DNA of 64,000 nt from Paracoccaceae bacterium (GTDB taxonomy: Bacteria; Pseudomonadota; Alphaproteobacteria; Rhodobacterales; Rhodobacteraceae): contig JANQPC010000064.1 in the NCBI GenBank assembly GCA_028285485.1, positions 1-64,000 on the forward strand, written 5' to 3'. Shown here one piece after another: positions 34,181 through 44,800 of this stretch (within the stretch, counting starts at the first letter, position 1; every line of letters starts with the position of its first letter). The position numbers and the translations under genes were made by a program. The notes under the pieces were generated by a model. That model saw only the letters and a program-made list of their open reading frames with translations. It ran no database searches and was not told the origin of the DNA.

Positions 34181-35137
34181 TCAAGCCTCTCGCAACGCAT
34201 CGTCGTGTTTGCGGAACCAGTCATAGGTTTGCGCGATCCCGTCGCGCAGCCCGATCTTTGCCCGCCAGCCCATGGCAGCGAGGCGGCTGACATCCATCAG
34301 CTTGCGCGGCGTGCCATCGGGGCGGGACGGATCGAATGTGATCTCGCCATTGTAGCCGGTGAGTTCGGCGATCAAGGCGGCAAGATCGGCGATCGTGATA
34401 TCCTCGCCGGTGCCCACGTTGATATGGCTCAGCATGGGTTCGGTGTTTGCTTCGTAGATCTTCCGCTCAAGCCGCATCACGAAAAGCGAGGCTTCGGCCA
34501 TATCATCCACATGCAAAAACTCGCGGCGCGGCGTGCCGGTGCCCCAGATCGTAACCGATGGCGCAACGGTGCGGGCGGCCTCATCGAACCGGCGCAAAAG
34601 CGCGGGAAGCACATGGCTGTTTTCGGGGTGAAAGTTGTCACCCGGCCCATAGAGGTTCGTGGGCATCACGCTGCGATAGTCGCGCCCATATTGGCGGTTG
34701 TAGCTTTCGCAAAGCTTGATGCCGGCAATCTTGGCAATGGCATAGGGCTCGTTCGTGGGCTCCAGCGTGCCCGTGAGAAGCGCATCTTCCGCCATCGGCT
34801 GGGCCACTCCGCGCGGGTAAATGCAGGAGGATCCAAGGAAGAGAAGCCGCTGCACCCCGGCCAGATGGGCGCCGTGGATCAGATTGACCTCAATCATCAG
34901 GTTTTCGTAAAGAAACTCGGCCGGATAGGTGTTGTTGGCATGGATGCCGCCCACCTTGGCCGCGGCAACAATCACGGCCTCGGGTTTCGTTTCGGCAAAG
35001 AACCTCTGCACGGCGGCCTGATCGGTCAGGTCAAGCTCGGCACGGCTGCGGGTGATCGTGGGCACGCCTTCGGCGTTGAGGCGGCGAAGGATCGCGCCGC
35101 CCACCATTCCGCGATGGCCTGCCACGAAAACCGCCAT
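34181..35137 (-). CDS. fcl: GDP-L-fucose synthase
   Basis: A 318-residue short-chain dehydrogenase (WcaG/Fcl) that epimerises and reduces GDP-4-keto-6-deoxymannose to GDP-L-fucose. NADP-binding [14 protein letters not shown], the SSCIYP catalytic Ser region and YAIAKIAG with the Tyr-Lys pair are present. It lies seven bases after gmd, whose product is its substrate. Confidence 0.95.
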   Translation of the reverse strand: MAVFVAGHRGMVGGAILRRLNAEGVPTITRSRAELDLTDQAAVQRFFAETKPEAVIVAAAKVGGIHANNTYPAEFLYENLMIEVNLIHGAHLAGVQRLLFLGSSCIYPRGVAQPMAEDALLTGTLEPTNEPYAIAKIAGIKLCESYNRQYGRDYRSVMPTNLYGPGDNFHPENSHVLPALLRRFDEAARTVAPSVTIWGTGTPRREFLHVDDMAEASLFVMRLERKIYEANTEPMLSHINVGTGEDITIADLAALIAELTGYNGEITFDPSRPDGTPRKLMDVSRLAAMGWRAKIGLRDGIAQTYDWFRKHDDALREA

Positions 35138-35144
35138 GGCGCCG

Positions 35145-36263
35145 TTAATCCTCCATCGCCACGGGCAGCTCGTATCCGTGTTCTTTCAAAAAGGCATGGC
35201 GGCGGGCGGTTTGGAGATCGTCCGCCACCATCTCTGCGCACATCTCGCGCGCGGTGATCTTTGGCGACCAGCCGAGCTGCTCGCGTGCCTTGCTGGCATC
35301 GCCAAGAAGCGTTTCCACTTCGGCCGGCCGGAAATAGCGCGGATCGATCTTCAGGATCACGTCGCCCTCCTTCACCGCCGGGGCGGCATCGGAGGTCACG
35401 CGGGTCACCACACCCCGCTCATCCACGCCCTGGCCTTCAAAGGCCATCTCGATGCCCAGCTCTTCGGCAGACCAGCGGATGAATTCGCGCACCGAATGCT
35501 GCTGGCCCGTAGCGATCACAAAATCGTCCGCCGTAGCCTGCTGCAGCATAAGCCACTGCATTTCCACGTAATCCTTCGCGTGGCCCCAATCGCGCAACGC
35601 ATCGATATTGCCCATGAAAAGGCATTCTTCGAGGCCGAGCGCGATATTGGCCAACCCGCGGGTGATCTTGCGGGTCACAAAGGTTTCCCCGCGCCGGGGG
35701 CTTTCGTGATTGAAGAGGATGCCGTTGCAGGCGTAGAGCCCGTAGGCTTCGCGGTAGTTCACCGTGATCCAGTAGGAGTAGAGCTTGGCCACGGCATAGG
35801 GCGATCGCGGGTGGAACGGCGTGGTTTCCTTCTGCGGGATCTCACGCACAAGGCCGTATAGCTCGGAGGTCGATGCCTGGTAGAACCGCGTCTTTTCCTG
35901 CAAGCCCAGAAACCGGATCGCTTCCAGCAAGCGCAGCGTGCCCACGCCATCCACATCCGCAGTGTATTCCGGCGCTTCGAAGCTGACGGCCACGTGGCTT
36001 TGCGCGCCGAGGTTATACACCTCATCCGGCTTCACCTCGGCAATGATCCGCGTGAGGTTCGAGGTATCGGTGAGATCGCCGTAATGCAGCTTCAGCTTCG
36101 GGTCCGGCGCATGCGGATCCTGATAGACGTGATCGATCCGCTGCGTGTTGAAGGAAGAGGCGCGCCGCTTGATGCCATGCACCTCGTACCCCTTGGCGAG
36201 CAGTAGCTCTGCCAGGTAAGAGCCGTCCTGCCCTGTGATGCCTGTGATCAATGCCGTTTTCAT
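35145..36263 (-). CDS. gmd: GDP-mannose 4,6-dehydratase
   Basis: A 372-residue enzyme converting GDP-mannose to GDP-4-keto-6-deoxymannose. Start ATG 36263 ([20 protein letters not shown]) gives the normal family length; the frame is open further upstream but that part is not family-like. Catalytic region STSELYG and [19 protein letters not shown] (Tyr-x3-Lys) are present, as is [20 protein letters not shown]. First gene of the GDP-fucose operon, divergent from the RND pump. Confidence 0.96.
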   Translation of the reverse strand: MKTALITGITGQDGSYLAELLLAKGYEVHGIKRRASSFNTQRIDHVYQDPHAPDPKLKLHYGDLTDTSNLTRIIAEVKPDEVYNLGAQSHVAVSFEAPEYTADVDGVGTLRLLEAIRFLGLQEKTRFYQASTSELYGLVREIPQKETTPFHPRSPYAVAKLYSYWITVNYREAYGLYACNGILFNHESPRRGETFVTRKITRGLANIALGLEECLFMGNIDALRDWGHAKDYVEMQWLMLQQATADDFVIATGQQHSVREFIRWSAEELGIEMAFEGQGVDERGVVTRVTSDAAPAVKEGDVILKIDPRYFRPAEVETLLGDASKAREQLGWSPKITAREMCAEMVADDLQTARRHAFLKEHGYELPVAMED

Positions 36264-36272
36264 TACGGTGCT

Positions 36273-36330
36273 CTGCTGCCGGGTTTTGCGCCCTGCTGCC
36301 AGTTTTGCGCGCGCCACGCAATCTTTGCGC
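36273..36330. repeat. Tandem TTTGCGC elements between gmd and the RND operon
   Basis: A 20-base unit beginning CTGCTGCC and ending TTTTGCGCC is followed directly by a near copy (36293-36311, one base shorter). The core TTTGCGC occurs at 36285-36291, 36304-36310 and 36324-36330, with 19- and 20-base spacing, about two helical turns. The region lies between two divergent operons and could be an operator array. Confidence 0.5.
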
Positions 36331-36438
36331 AGGGTTGCGGAGCCCAATGCGCCATAAACGCCGCATTTGTTGATGCTCTTGAATCTTTCCGCCGGGCGCC
36401 CTTGTGCTAGTTTGTCGCGCATTAAACGGAGAGTCACC

Positions 36439-37569
36439 ATGCCCATGGCCCGAAGAGCCCCGGCGCTGGCCGCGGCCTTAGCGCTTTTGGCCGCCCTTCC
36501 CGCATCGCCGCAGGGCGGCCCCGCCGGTGTTGGCGTTGCCGCTGTTGAGCTGCGCGACATGTCGGAAACCGTGCCGGTCTTTGCCGAGGTCGTTGCCGGG
36601 CGCGATGGCATCGTCGCGGCCCGGGTTTCGGGCACGGTAGATCAGGTGCATGTGCTTGAAGGCATGGCGATAGAGGCCGGTGCATCGCTCGTTACGCTTG
36701 ATACCGAACTTGCGCAGATTGAGTTGCGGCAGGCAGAAGCGCGGCTTTCGGAGGCCGAAGCCGGAATCACCGTGGCTGCTGCGCGGCTTGAACGGCTTGA
36801 AAGCGCCCTTGAACGGGTTGAGGCGCTGCGCGGCACGGCCTCGTTCTCCGAAGGCCGGTTTGACGATGCGCAGGGCGCGGTGTTCGAGGCCCGTGGCCAG
36901 CTGGCGGAGGCAGAGGCGCGCCAGCTCAACGCACAGGCCGCCATCGCCGAAGTGCGCTACCGGATCGAACAGGCGGAAATCCAGGCCCCGTTTTCCGGAA
37001 CGGTTCTGACGGTGGAAACCAACCCAGGCGAGTTCATTGCGTCGGGCGCCGCCGTCGTGCGGCTTCTCGATACGCGCACGCTGGAGGTTGAGGCACAGGT
37101 GCCCTCCCGCTTCGTTGCCGCGCTAACAGAGGGGCAGCAGGTGATGGCCACGAGCGATGACGGCGCGGTGCTTCAGCTTCAGGTGCGCGCGCTTCTGCCG
37201 ACCGAGGAGATCGCAACCCGCACCCGGCCCGCGCGCTTCGTTTCCGCCGAGAACGGCGCTTTGAAGAACGCCGCGGTGGGGCAGGCGCTGACGGTGGATA
37301 TCCCGATCACCGCGGCGCGCAAGGTACTTGCCGTTCCGAAAGACGCGCTGGTGCAGGCGCGCGGGGGCTGGACGGTCTTCGTGAACAGTGACGGGACGGC
37401 CGAACCGCGACCCGTAGAAATCGGTGCGGCTGCTGGAAACTGGTTCGAAGTTCTGAGCGGGCTGGGGGAAGGCGACGTTGTGGTAACGCGTGGGAATGAG
37501 CGTTTGCGCCCCGGCCAGCCCATCGCGCCGATGCCGGGGCCTGACACAGCGCCCGCGGAAAGCAACTAG
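36439..37569 (+). CDS. RND efflux periplasmic adaptor
   Basis: A 376-residue membrane-fusion protein. Start ATG 36439 has GGAG close upstream; the N-terminus ([20 protein letters not shown]) is a signal peptide. The lipoyl-like half motifs flank a long helical hairpin rich in Ala/Glu/Arg ([20 protein letters not shown] ... [15 protein letters not shown]), then the barrel region [12 protein letters not shown]. It bridges the inner-membrane pump to an outer-membrane channel, whose gene is not here. Twelve bases separate it from the pump gene. Confidence 0.92.
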   Translation: MPMARRAPALAAALALLAALPASPQGGPAGVGVAAVELRDMSETVPVFAEVVAGRDGIVAARVSGTVDQVHVLEGMAIEAGASLVTLDTELAQIELRQAEARLSEAEAGITVAAARLERLESALERVEALRGTASFSEGRFDDAQGAVFEARGQLAEAEARQLNAQAAIAEVRYRIEQAEIQAPFSGTVLTVETNPGEFIASGAAVVRLLDTRTLEVEAQVPSRFVAALTEGQQVMATSDDGAVLQLQVRALLPTEEIATRTRPARFVSAENGALKNAAVGQALTVDIPITAARKVLAVPKDALVQARGGWTVFVNSDGTAEPRPVEIGAAAGNWFEVLSGLGEGDVVVTRGNERLRPGQPIAPMPGPDTAPAESN

Positions 37570-37580
37570 GGGCATAGGCC

Positions 37581-40500
37581 ATGGATCCCATCCGCTTCGC
37601 CATCGAGCGCCCGGTCGCCGTTCTGGCCATCGTGATCATGGCGGTTCTCTTCGGCCTAATAGCCGTCACGCGCATTCCGATCCAGCTTGCCCCGGATGTG
37701 CGCAAGCCCGTCATTGTGATCACCACAAACTGGCCGGGCGCCGCCCCGGCGGAGATCGAGCGCGAGATCGTGAACCCCCAGGAAGAGGCCCTGCGCGGGC
37801 TTGACGGGCTGGATGTGATGACCTCGCGCTCGCAATCGGGCGAAGCGGAGGTCACGCTGGAATTCGCGGTAGGCACCGATATGAGCCAATCGCTTCTACT
37901 GGTATCCAACCGGCTGGACAGGGTGGGCAGCTATCCTGACGAGGCTGGGGAGCCCTCGCTGAACACGTCCGGCGCTGATGACAGCCCGATTGCCTGGGTG
38001 CTGGTTACAGCCGAAGACGGGAACACGCGCCCGATCCCCACCTATGGGGATTTCGTCGAGGATATCATCAAGGAGCGGATCGAACGGGTGGATGGGGTTT
38101 CCACCGTCAACGTGTTCGGCGGTGTGACGCGCGAGCTGCAGATCGTGGTCGACCCTCTGCGCCTTTCGCAATACCGACTCACCGTTCCCGAAATCGTGCA
38201 GCGGCTCAGAACCGAGAATATCTCACTGTCTGCGGGCGATGTGGAAGAGGGCAAGCGGCGATACGTGGTGCGCGCCGAAGGCAACCTCAACACGGTGGAG
38301 GCGATCGAAAGCGTGGTCTTGCGCTCAGATGCCGGCGCGGGCCTCGCCGGGCGTGTGCGGGTGGGCGACATCGCGGATGTCTCATTCGCCTACCAGGATC
38401 CGAACGCCCGCTTGCGGTTCCGTGCGGTTCCGGGGCTTGCGTTCAACGTGGTTCGCGAACCCGGCGCCAACGTGATTGAAACGATGGAAGAGGTGCGCGC
38501 GGTTCTCGACGATCTTGCCAGCGGCCCGGTCGCCGACCAGGGCCTTGAGCTTGAGCAAGTGTACGACGAGACGATCTATATCGAAGGCGCGATCGATCTC
38601 GTGACCCAGAATATCTACATCGGCGGGGTGCTGGCGGCGATCGTGCTGCTTCTCTTTCTTCGAAGCCCCCGCGCCACGCTCATCGTCTCCCTCGCGATCC
38701 CGGTATCCATCGTGGCGACCTTCGTTGCGATGGCGGCAACGGGGCGAACGCTCAATGTGATCTCGCTGGCCGGGATCGCTTTTGCCGTTGGTATGATCGT
38801 CGATGCAGCCATCGTCGTACTCGAAAACATCTACCGATTGCGCGAACAGGGGCGATCGCGGCGCGAGGCGGCCTATCTTGGCGCGCGCCAGGTTTGGGGC
38901 GCGATCCTCGTCTCGGCCCTCACCACCGTGCTGGTTTTCGTTCCGATCCTGATCATGGAGCTTGAGGCGGGCCAGCTCTTCCGCGATATCGCGGTGGCGA
39001 TCTCGGTTTCCGTGCTGCTCTCGCTTGTCGTGGCAGTCACGGTGATCCCTGCCCTTTCCAACCGGATTCTTTCTCAGAAAGATGCCGGCAAGCTACGGAT
39101 CTTCGGCGTGGATCACTTTGCGCGCGGGTTCCACAGCGCGGTGATGGCCTATGTACGGCTTACCGTGCGCGTGCGCGCGGTTGGGGTTGTTCTGGTTGCG
39201 GCTATTGCGGGCGGCGCGGCGCTTGCGGCCTTCGTGTTCCTGCCGCGGCTCGAATACCTGCCGGAGGGCAACCGCAACCTCGTATTCGGGCTGATCATTC
39301 CGCCGCCGGGCTACAACCTCGATACAACCGAAACCATCGCCCAGCGTATCGAAACCGTCGCGCAACCGCTTTGGGAAGCCGCGCCGGAACCCGATGTTGA
39401 GGGCGTTCCGGCGATTGACGGGTTCTTCTTCGTGGCCACGCCCGGCAACAGCTTCGTTGGCGCCTCAGCTGTGGATGGCACACGCGCGGGCGAGCTGATC
39501 CCCGTTCTTTCACGCCCGATCTTTGCAGAGCCCGGCACGTTCGGTTTCATGACACAACCCTCGCTTTTCGGGCGCGGCGTAGGCGGGGGGCGCACGATCG
39601 AGCTCAACATCTCTGGCCAGGATCTGAACGAGATCCTCGGCGTTGGCGGTCAGGCGGCCGGCATCATCGCGGGGCTCTTGCCGCGCAGCGAGGGCCACCA
39701 GTTCCGCCCGATCCCGGGGTTGGAGCTTGGGGCGCCGGAAGTGCGCCTTGTGCCGAACAGGCTGCGCCTTGCCGATGCCGGGCTTGATGCCTCAGCACTT
39801 GCGGCCACCGTTGATGCATTTAACGATGGCCTGAGGGTGGCGGAGATCACGGTGGGCGCCGAACGGCTGAACCTGATGCTGAAGGGCGATCCGGAGCTTC
39901 GCGGCGCGCAGCTTACCCAGGATATCGGGCGCTACCCGGTTGTAACGCCCTCGGGCGATATTCTACCGGTTTCCGCGCTCGCTGATGTGGAGGTTACCGC
40001 CGGGCCGACCGAGATCCGCCATCGCGACCGATTGCGCACCGTGACCCTCGAGGTGCGGCCCTCGGATGCGCTGGCGCTGGAAGCCGCGGTGGAGCTCTTG
40101 CAGACCGAAGTGATTGACGTTCTTGAAGATCGGGGCCTGCCACCCGGCGTGCGCCTGAGCGTCTCTGGCACGGCCGATCAGCTTAGCCAGACGTGGGATG
40201 CCATTCAGATCAACCTCGCGGTTGCGATGATCATCGTGTTTCTCGTGATGGCGATCCTCTTTGAGAGCTTCGTCTTGCCGCTGGTGATCATGATCTCCGT
40301 GCCCGTTGCCGCGGCGGGCGGGGTTGGCGGGCTTGCCCTTCTTAACACCTTCCAGGTGCAACCGTTGGATATGCTCACGCTTCTGGGCTTCATCATTCTG
40401 GTTGGGATTGTGGTGAACAACGCGATCCTGATCGTGCATCAGAGCCTCTATCACCTGCGCGAAGATGGCATGGGCCCGGTCGAAGCGATCGAAGAGGCCA

Positions 40501-40739
40501 CCAATAACCGGATCCGGCCGATCTTCATGTCGACCCTCACATCGATTATGGGGATGCTGCCCCTGGTACTGGTGCCGGGCGAGGGTTCGGAGCTTTATCG
40601 GGGCCTGGGCGCGGTGGTGGTTGGCGGCCTTTCAATGTCTGCCTTCCTCACGCTTCTGACGGTGCCGCCGCTTCTGCGGCTGGCGCTTCGGGCGCCCGAA
40701 GATCACCCCGTACGGCAGGCTGCATCTCCTGCGGAGTAG
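37581..40739 (+). CDS. RND efflux pump inner-membrane permease
   Basis: A 1052-residue AcrB/CusA-superfamily pump with twelve expected membrane spans in two repeats. It starts MDPIRFAIERPVAVLAIVIM. TM4 has GIAFAVGMIVDAAIVVLENI, i.e. a single Asp where AcrB has Asp-Asp; TM10 has GIVVNNAILIVHQ without the AcrB Lys. This resembles branches other than classical AcrB, so proton coupling residues differ. Substrates cannot be predicted. With its adaptor it forms an operon inside the polysaccharide locus. A local regulator is not present. Confidence 0.93.
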   Translation: MDPIRFAIERPVAVLAIVIMAVLFGLIAVTRIPIQLAPDVRKPVIVITTNWPGAAPAEIEREIVNPQEEALRGLDGLDVMTSRSQSGEAEVTLEFAVGTDMSQSLLLVSNRLDRVGSYPDEAGEPSLNTSGADDSPIAWVLVTAEDGNTRPIPTYGDFVEDIIKERIERVDGVSTVNVFGGVTRELQIVVDPLRLSQYRLTVPEIVQRLRTENISLSAGDVEEGKRRYVVRAEGNLNTVEAIESVVLRSDAGAGLAGRVRVGDIADVSFAYQDPNARLRFRAVPGLAFNVVREPGANVIETMEEVRAVLDDLASGPVADQGLELEQVYDETIYIEGAIDLVTQNIYIGGVLAAIVLLLFLRSPRATLIVSLAIPVSIVATFVAMAATGRTLNVISLAGIAFAVGMIVDAAIVVLENIYRLREQGRSRREAAYLGARQVWGAILVSALTTVLVFVPILIMELEAGQLFRDIAVAISVSVLLSLVVAVTVIPALSNRILSQKDAGKLRIFGVDHFARGFHSAVMAYVRLTVRVRAVGVVLVAAIAGGAALAAFVFLPRLEYLPEGNRNLVFGLIIPPPGYNLDTTETIAQRIETVAQPLWEAAPEPDVEGVPAIDGFFFVATPGNSFVGASAVDGTRAGELIPVLSRPIFAEPGTFGFMTQPSLFGRGVGGGRTIELNISGQDLNEILGVGGQAAGIIAGLLPRSEGHQFRPIPGLELGAPEVRLVPNRLRLADAGLDASALAATVDAFNDGLRVAEITVGAERLNLMLKGDPELRGAQLTQDIGRYPVVTPSGDILPVSALADVEVTAGPTEIRHRDRLRTVTLEVRPSDALALEAAVELLQTEVIDVLEDRGLPPGVRLSVSGTADQLSQTWDAIQINLAVAMIIVFLVMAILFESFVLPLVIMISVPVAAAGGVGGLALLNTFQVQPLDMLTLLGFIILVGIVVNNAILIVHQSLYHLREDGMGPVEAIEEATNNRIRPIFMSTLTSIMGMLPLVLVPGEGSELYRGLGAVVVGGLSMSAFLTLLTVPPLLRLALRAPEDHPVRQAASPAE

Positions 40740-40742
40740 CGG

Positions 40743-41762
40743 CTACACCCCGTAATGCCCGCGGTACCACGCCACGAACTTGGCAACGCCTTCGCGCACG
40801 GGCGTGTGGGGCAGCTTGCCGATCAGGGCCTCGGCCAGCCGCGTATCGGCCCAGGTTGCGGGCACATCGCCGGGCTGGATCGGCATCATGTTCTTCTCGA
40901 TCTCGGCGCCCAGCGCGGCCTCGATGGCCGCGATGAATTCCATCAGGCCCACGGGCTCTGAATTCCCGATATTGACGATCCGGAATGGCGCGACGGGCGA
41001 GAGGCTATCGAAATCACCCACCGGGGCACCCCGCTCGGGCACCGCCGCGCAGAGCTTAACGATGCCGGCGATGAGATCGTCAATATAGGTGAAGTCGCGC
41101 TTCATCTTGCCCTGGTTGTAGACATCGATGGCTTCGCCCGCGAGCGCGGCCCGCGTGAACTTGAAAAGCGCCATATCTGGGCGGCCAAGGGGGCCATAGA
41201 CGGTGAAGAAGCGAAACATCGTCGTCGGCAGGCCGTAGAGATGGGCATAGGAATGCGCCATCGCCTCGTTGGCCTTCTTTGTGGCGGCGTAGAAGGACAT
41301 CTGGTGATCGGCCTTCTGCGCCTCGCCATACGGCATCTCCGTATTCGCCCCGAAAACGGAAGAGGTTGAGGCCATCATCGTATGCCGGGGCGGATGCGCG
41401 CGGGCCGCTTCAAGCAAGCGGAACGTGCCGATGAGATTGGCCTCCACATAGCTTTCGGGCGCCTCGATCGAATAGCGCACGCCCGCCTGAGCGGCGAGAT
41501 GCACCACCAGATCGGGCTTTGCATCCGCAAAGATCGTGTTCAGGCGATCGGGCTCTTCGATCCTCGCGCGATGGAAGGTAAAGCCGCCCTGCGCGCTGAG
41601 GGCGGTAAGCCGCGCCTCTTTCAGCGCGGGATCGTAGTAATCCGTTACCGCGTCGACGCCGATCACGGTGTGGCCCTCGGCCAGAAGCCGCGTTGACAGG
41701 GCATGCCCAACGAAACCGGCCGCGCCGGTAACAAGAACGCGCGAAGGGGGCAGATCAGCCAT
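40743..41762 (-). CDS. NAD-dependent epimerase, probable UDP-glucuronate 4-epimerase
   Basis: A 339-residue extended short-chain dehydrogenase. Rossmann motif TGAAGFVGHALSTRL, SSVFGANTEMPYGEA, the Tyr-x3-Lys in FYAATKKANEAMAHSYAHLY and TMFRFFTVYGPLGRPDMALF are typical of the LpsL/Cap1J group converting UDP-glucuronate to UDP-galacturonate. A ugd gene at the window end would provide the substrate. Start ATG 41762. It is convergent with the RND permease, with three bases between the stops. Confidence 0.88.
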   Translation of the reverse strand: MADLPPSRVLVTGAAGFVGHALSTRLLAEGHTVIGVDAVTDYYDPALKEARLTALSAQGGFTFHRARIEEPDRLNTIFADAKPDLVVHLAAQAGVRYSIEAPESYVEANLIGTFRLLEAARAHPPRHTMMASTSSVFGANTEMPYGEAQKADHQMSFYAATKKANEAMAHSYAHLYGLPTTMFRFFTVYGPLGRPDMALFKFTRAALAGEAIDVYNQGKMKRDFTYIDDLIAGIVKLCAAVPERGAPVGDFDSLSPVAPFRIVNIGNSEPVGLMEFIAAIEAALGAEIEKNMMPIQPGDVPATWADTRLAEALIGKLPHTPVREGVAKFVAWYRGHYGV

Positions 41763-41816
41763 CAAGAGAAGCCTTTCGACCGTTGAAGCGGAACGTCATT
41801 GTGGCGCCAAAGAAGG

Positions 41817-41858
41817 CGAAAAGGGGCCGGGGCGCAACGGCAATCGCGCGCCCCGGCC
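41817..41858 (-). terminator. Rho-independent terminator after the giant beta-helix gene
   Basis: GGCCGGGGCGC (41825-41835) pairs perfectly with GCGCCCCGGCC (41848-41858). Read on the minus strand the stem is followed by CCTTTTCGCC. It lies 17 bases beyond the stop of the 1165-residue protein and separates it from the epimerase gene. Confidence 0.8.
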
Positions 41859-41874
41859 ATTCATTCGCGTTGGA

Positions 41875-44800
41875 TCAGGCCGCTGTCAGAAGCGGGTCAT
41901 CCTCATCCGCCGCAACCTGCTCGGCATACGTGCCTTGCCCATCGGTGAGCGCCTGCCACATCTCTTCGGCCTCCGCAGTATCGAGCGCAGTATCGGACTG
42001 CTGGCCAACCGTTTCGATCGTGGTCTGGCCGTTGCCCGAGGTGAGGCTAAGCGAAACCGTATCGGCCTCGTAATCGATCGTTACGGTCGCATTGCGGCTT
42101 CCGAGGCCCGCGATATCGACCGCGCCGAAGGTGCCAATAAGTTCGTCAACGTCAATCAGAGTTGTAGTGGCGTTGCCGCTCATGCCGCTGAGATCAAGCT
42201 CAAGGGTGCCGCCGCCAAGATTGGCACCGGAAAGCACATCTGGCGTTTCGCCATAGGCACCGCTCTCGAACTCCTCAATCGTTTCAAGCGCGCCGTTCTC
42301 TGCCGAAAAGGACACAGCGCCTTCTGCGTCAAGCCGCAGGACCGCGGTATCACCATCGTCGCCGTCAAAGCCAACCTGCGCATCCGTGCCGACAATATCA
42401 AGCGTGTTACCGGCACCCACTTCATAGGCTGCACCGCCGGTGGCAAGGATTGCTTCGCCGTCGGAGGCGGTGAGATCCACGTTGCCGTCCATCTCTCCGG
42501 TATTGGCAAAGCGGCCGCCGGTTACATCGATATCAAGCAGATCCTCATCCTCGTAACCCGCCGACCAGAGCTGACCGGCGCCGGAGATATTGAGATCGCC
42601 ACCGCGCCCGTCAGCCTCCATGCCAGCCGTTACGGTGAGCTTGCCGTGGGAAACGTTGAGCTGTCCGCCATCCCCGAAATCAAGATACGAGATCTCGGTT
42701 GTGCCGCCGTAGTTAACCCAGTTGCCGGCCAGATCCACCGCATCGCCCGCAACGGTGCCCGGAAGATCATCGGTTTCCCAGTTCATGCGGTTATCCCAAC
42801 GGATGCCATCGCCGAGTTCATCGGGCACGAAGCGCACCGTTGTTGCCTCAAGCCGGATATCGCCGATGTCGATGCCGAAGGCCGTCTGGAAGTAATCGAT
42901 GATCACGTCCGCATCGGTCTTGTCGTTATATTCTCCCTGGGCCTCGGCGCGCAGGTGGGCGGCAAGATCCTCAATCGTGGCGTCAGGCTTACCCAGGAGC
43001 TCCGCCGCGAAATTCTGGATCGTCGCCTGATCAAGCACGTCGGTATCCAAGCCCTCGACATTCTGATCGTTGCGATCCGGGTTATCGGCATCCCTGCCGC
43101 CGACCCAATTGTACACCATCGTGTCATCATAGATCGGCGTTTCGCCCTCCAGCACCGCGCGACCGGAGAAGAACTTCTCGTCAAGCTCTGCGGGATTGTT
43201 CGGATCCGCCTGGTGGGCAACGATATTGTCGGTCAGCGTGCTGTCCTTGCCGCTGTTCTCGAAGCCCCAGTTGACCGCGCCATTATCCTCTTCAACGGTG
43301 AGGTATCCGGCTGAGGTGACAACATTGTCGGTGATCAGCGAGTAGTTTCCTACGTGATCGCGACCCTTGTAGTCACCGCCCAGCGTATTGAAGCCGATGT
43401 TGTTATCGATGAATGCATTGTCTTCGATGAATCCTCCGCCGCGAAGCTGCGCGCCGATCGAGGCGGAGCGCATGATCACCGAATCCCGCAATGTCACATC
43501 CGTTGTATCCCACTGGATGTAGATATTGTGGCTGTACATCGAAGGCGCATGCCCGCCATCGGCCGACATATCGTACTGATAGTCATCTTCCCAGCCGGCC
43601 TGATCAACGAAGAGGCTATCCAGCAGCAACCCATCGACATCCTTCACGAAGAGGCCGGAGATCCTGTCTGATGAGGGATCCCACTCATCGCCGCCGTTCG
43701 TGGGGCTGTCATTGTGGATGCCGTAGATAGCAACATCGTGGAGGGTAATGTTTTCCCCGCCCTGCACCACCAGTTCGCCATCTGTGACGATCATGTCGTG
43801 AAGGATGACATTTTCGCTGTTGTTGATCAGCGCACCGCCGGTGAGGTGAATGTTGCTGATCACAACATTCTCGTGCGGATCGTAAAACATCTCCACTTCA
43901 TCGGGGATGATTGGGTCCTCCCCCTCGCCATAGGCACCGATGTACAGGGGGTTCATCTCAGATTCCCCGTCGGCGCCGCGCGGAACAACCGAACCGAAGC
44001 CTTCGTATGTGTATCCCCGTTCGAAGAGCAGCCAGTTCGAGGTGGCCTCGCCGGTGCTCTGGGACGCACTGATTTCATTCCAGAGCATCGAACCCGCCTC
44101 GGTATCGAGTGCCATGGAGGGGTCGGAGCCGTATTCGGGGTTCGCCTCAAGCCAGTTGGCATCGATATCGCTGGGGCGAAGGCCCTCAAGCGCCGCGATA
44201 TCGCTGATCGAAAGCGCATCGTCACTTTCTGATACGTAGACTTTGCGGTGGTTCTCGCCGTGCTCGATGACAAGATCTTCGTCTTCATCGAGTTCAAGCA
44301 TGTAGAACTCACCCGGGCCCCAGCCCTGATCCTGCGAACCTGGCACCACGTTGAGAGATGACGTTGCGGTTTCTACGCTGCCATCTTCATAGGTGACTTC
44401 ATAGCGAAAGTCGGATTGGCCGGTGCGGCTTGGATCGGGCATGACAACCGCAAGGCTCATATCGGGGTTAACCGTGACGTTGCCGAAATCAGGCCAATCG
44501 AGAATTTTGACACTCGCGATATTGTCGCTGTCCGGCAATTCAAGCTTGGTCGTGCGCCCCGCCGAAACGGTGGCGCCACCACCCAGCGCACCGAGATTCG
44601 TTGACGTATCCGTGCCTTCGTCAACGCCATCGAGCGGGTTTTGGTCAAGCTCAACGGGCCCGGGTTTTTCCGGTTCGGGCTCTTCGGCCTGCGCCGTCGG
44701 GGCGGGTTCTTCAGGCGCGGCCTCCGCAGGCTCGGGTTCAACAGGTTCCGGCTCTTCGGCAGCGGGTTCAACGGGCTCGGGTTCTTCCGGAGCGGGTTCC

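Noticed and set aside
32670-34226. 518-codon open frame opposite manC
   Set aside because: Shadow of manC, whose motifs are intact; the opposite frame gives His/Arg-rich unstructured sequence.
36293-36330. CRISPR-like short repeats between gmd and the RND genes
   Set aside because: Only two full units without spacers and no cas genes; better explained as an operator array.
41668-43314. 548-codon open frame opposite the beta-helix gene
   Set aside because: The leftward frame has regular beta-helix repeats and its own terminator; the opposite frame looks like the reverse of those repeats.
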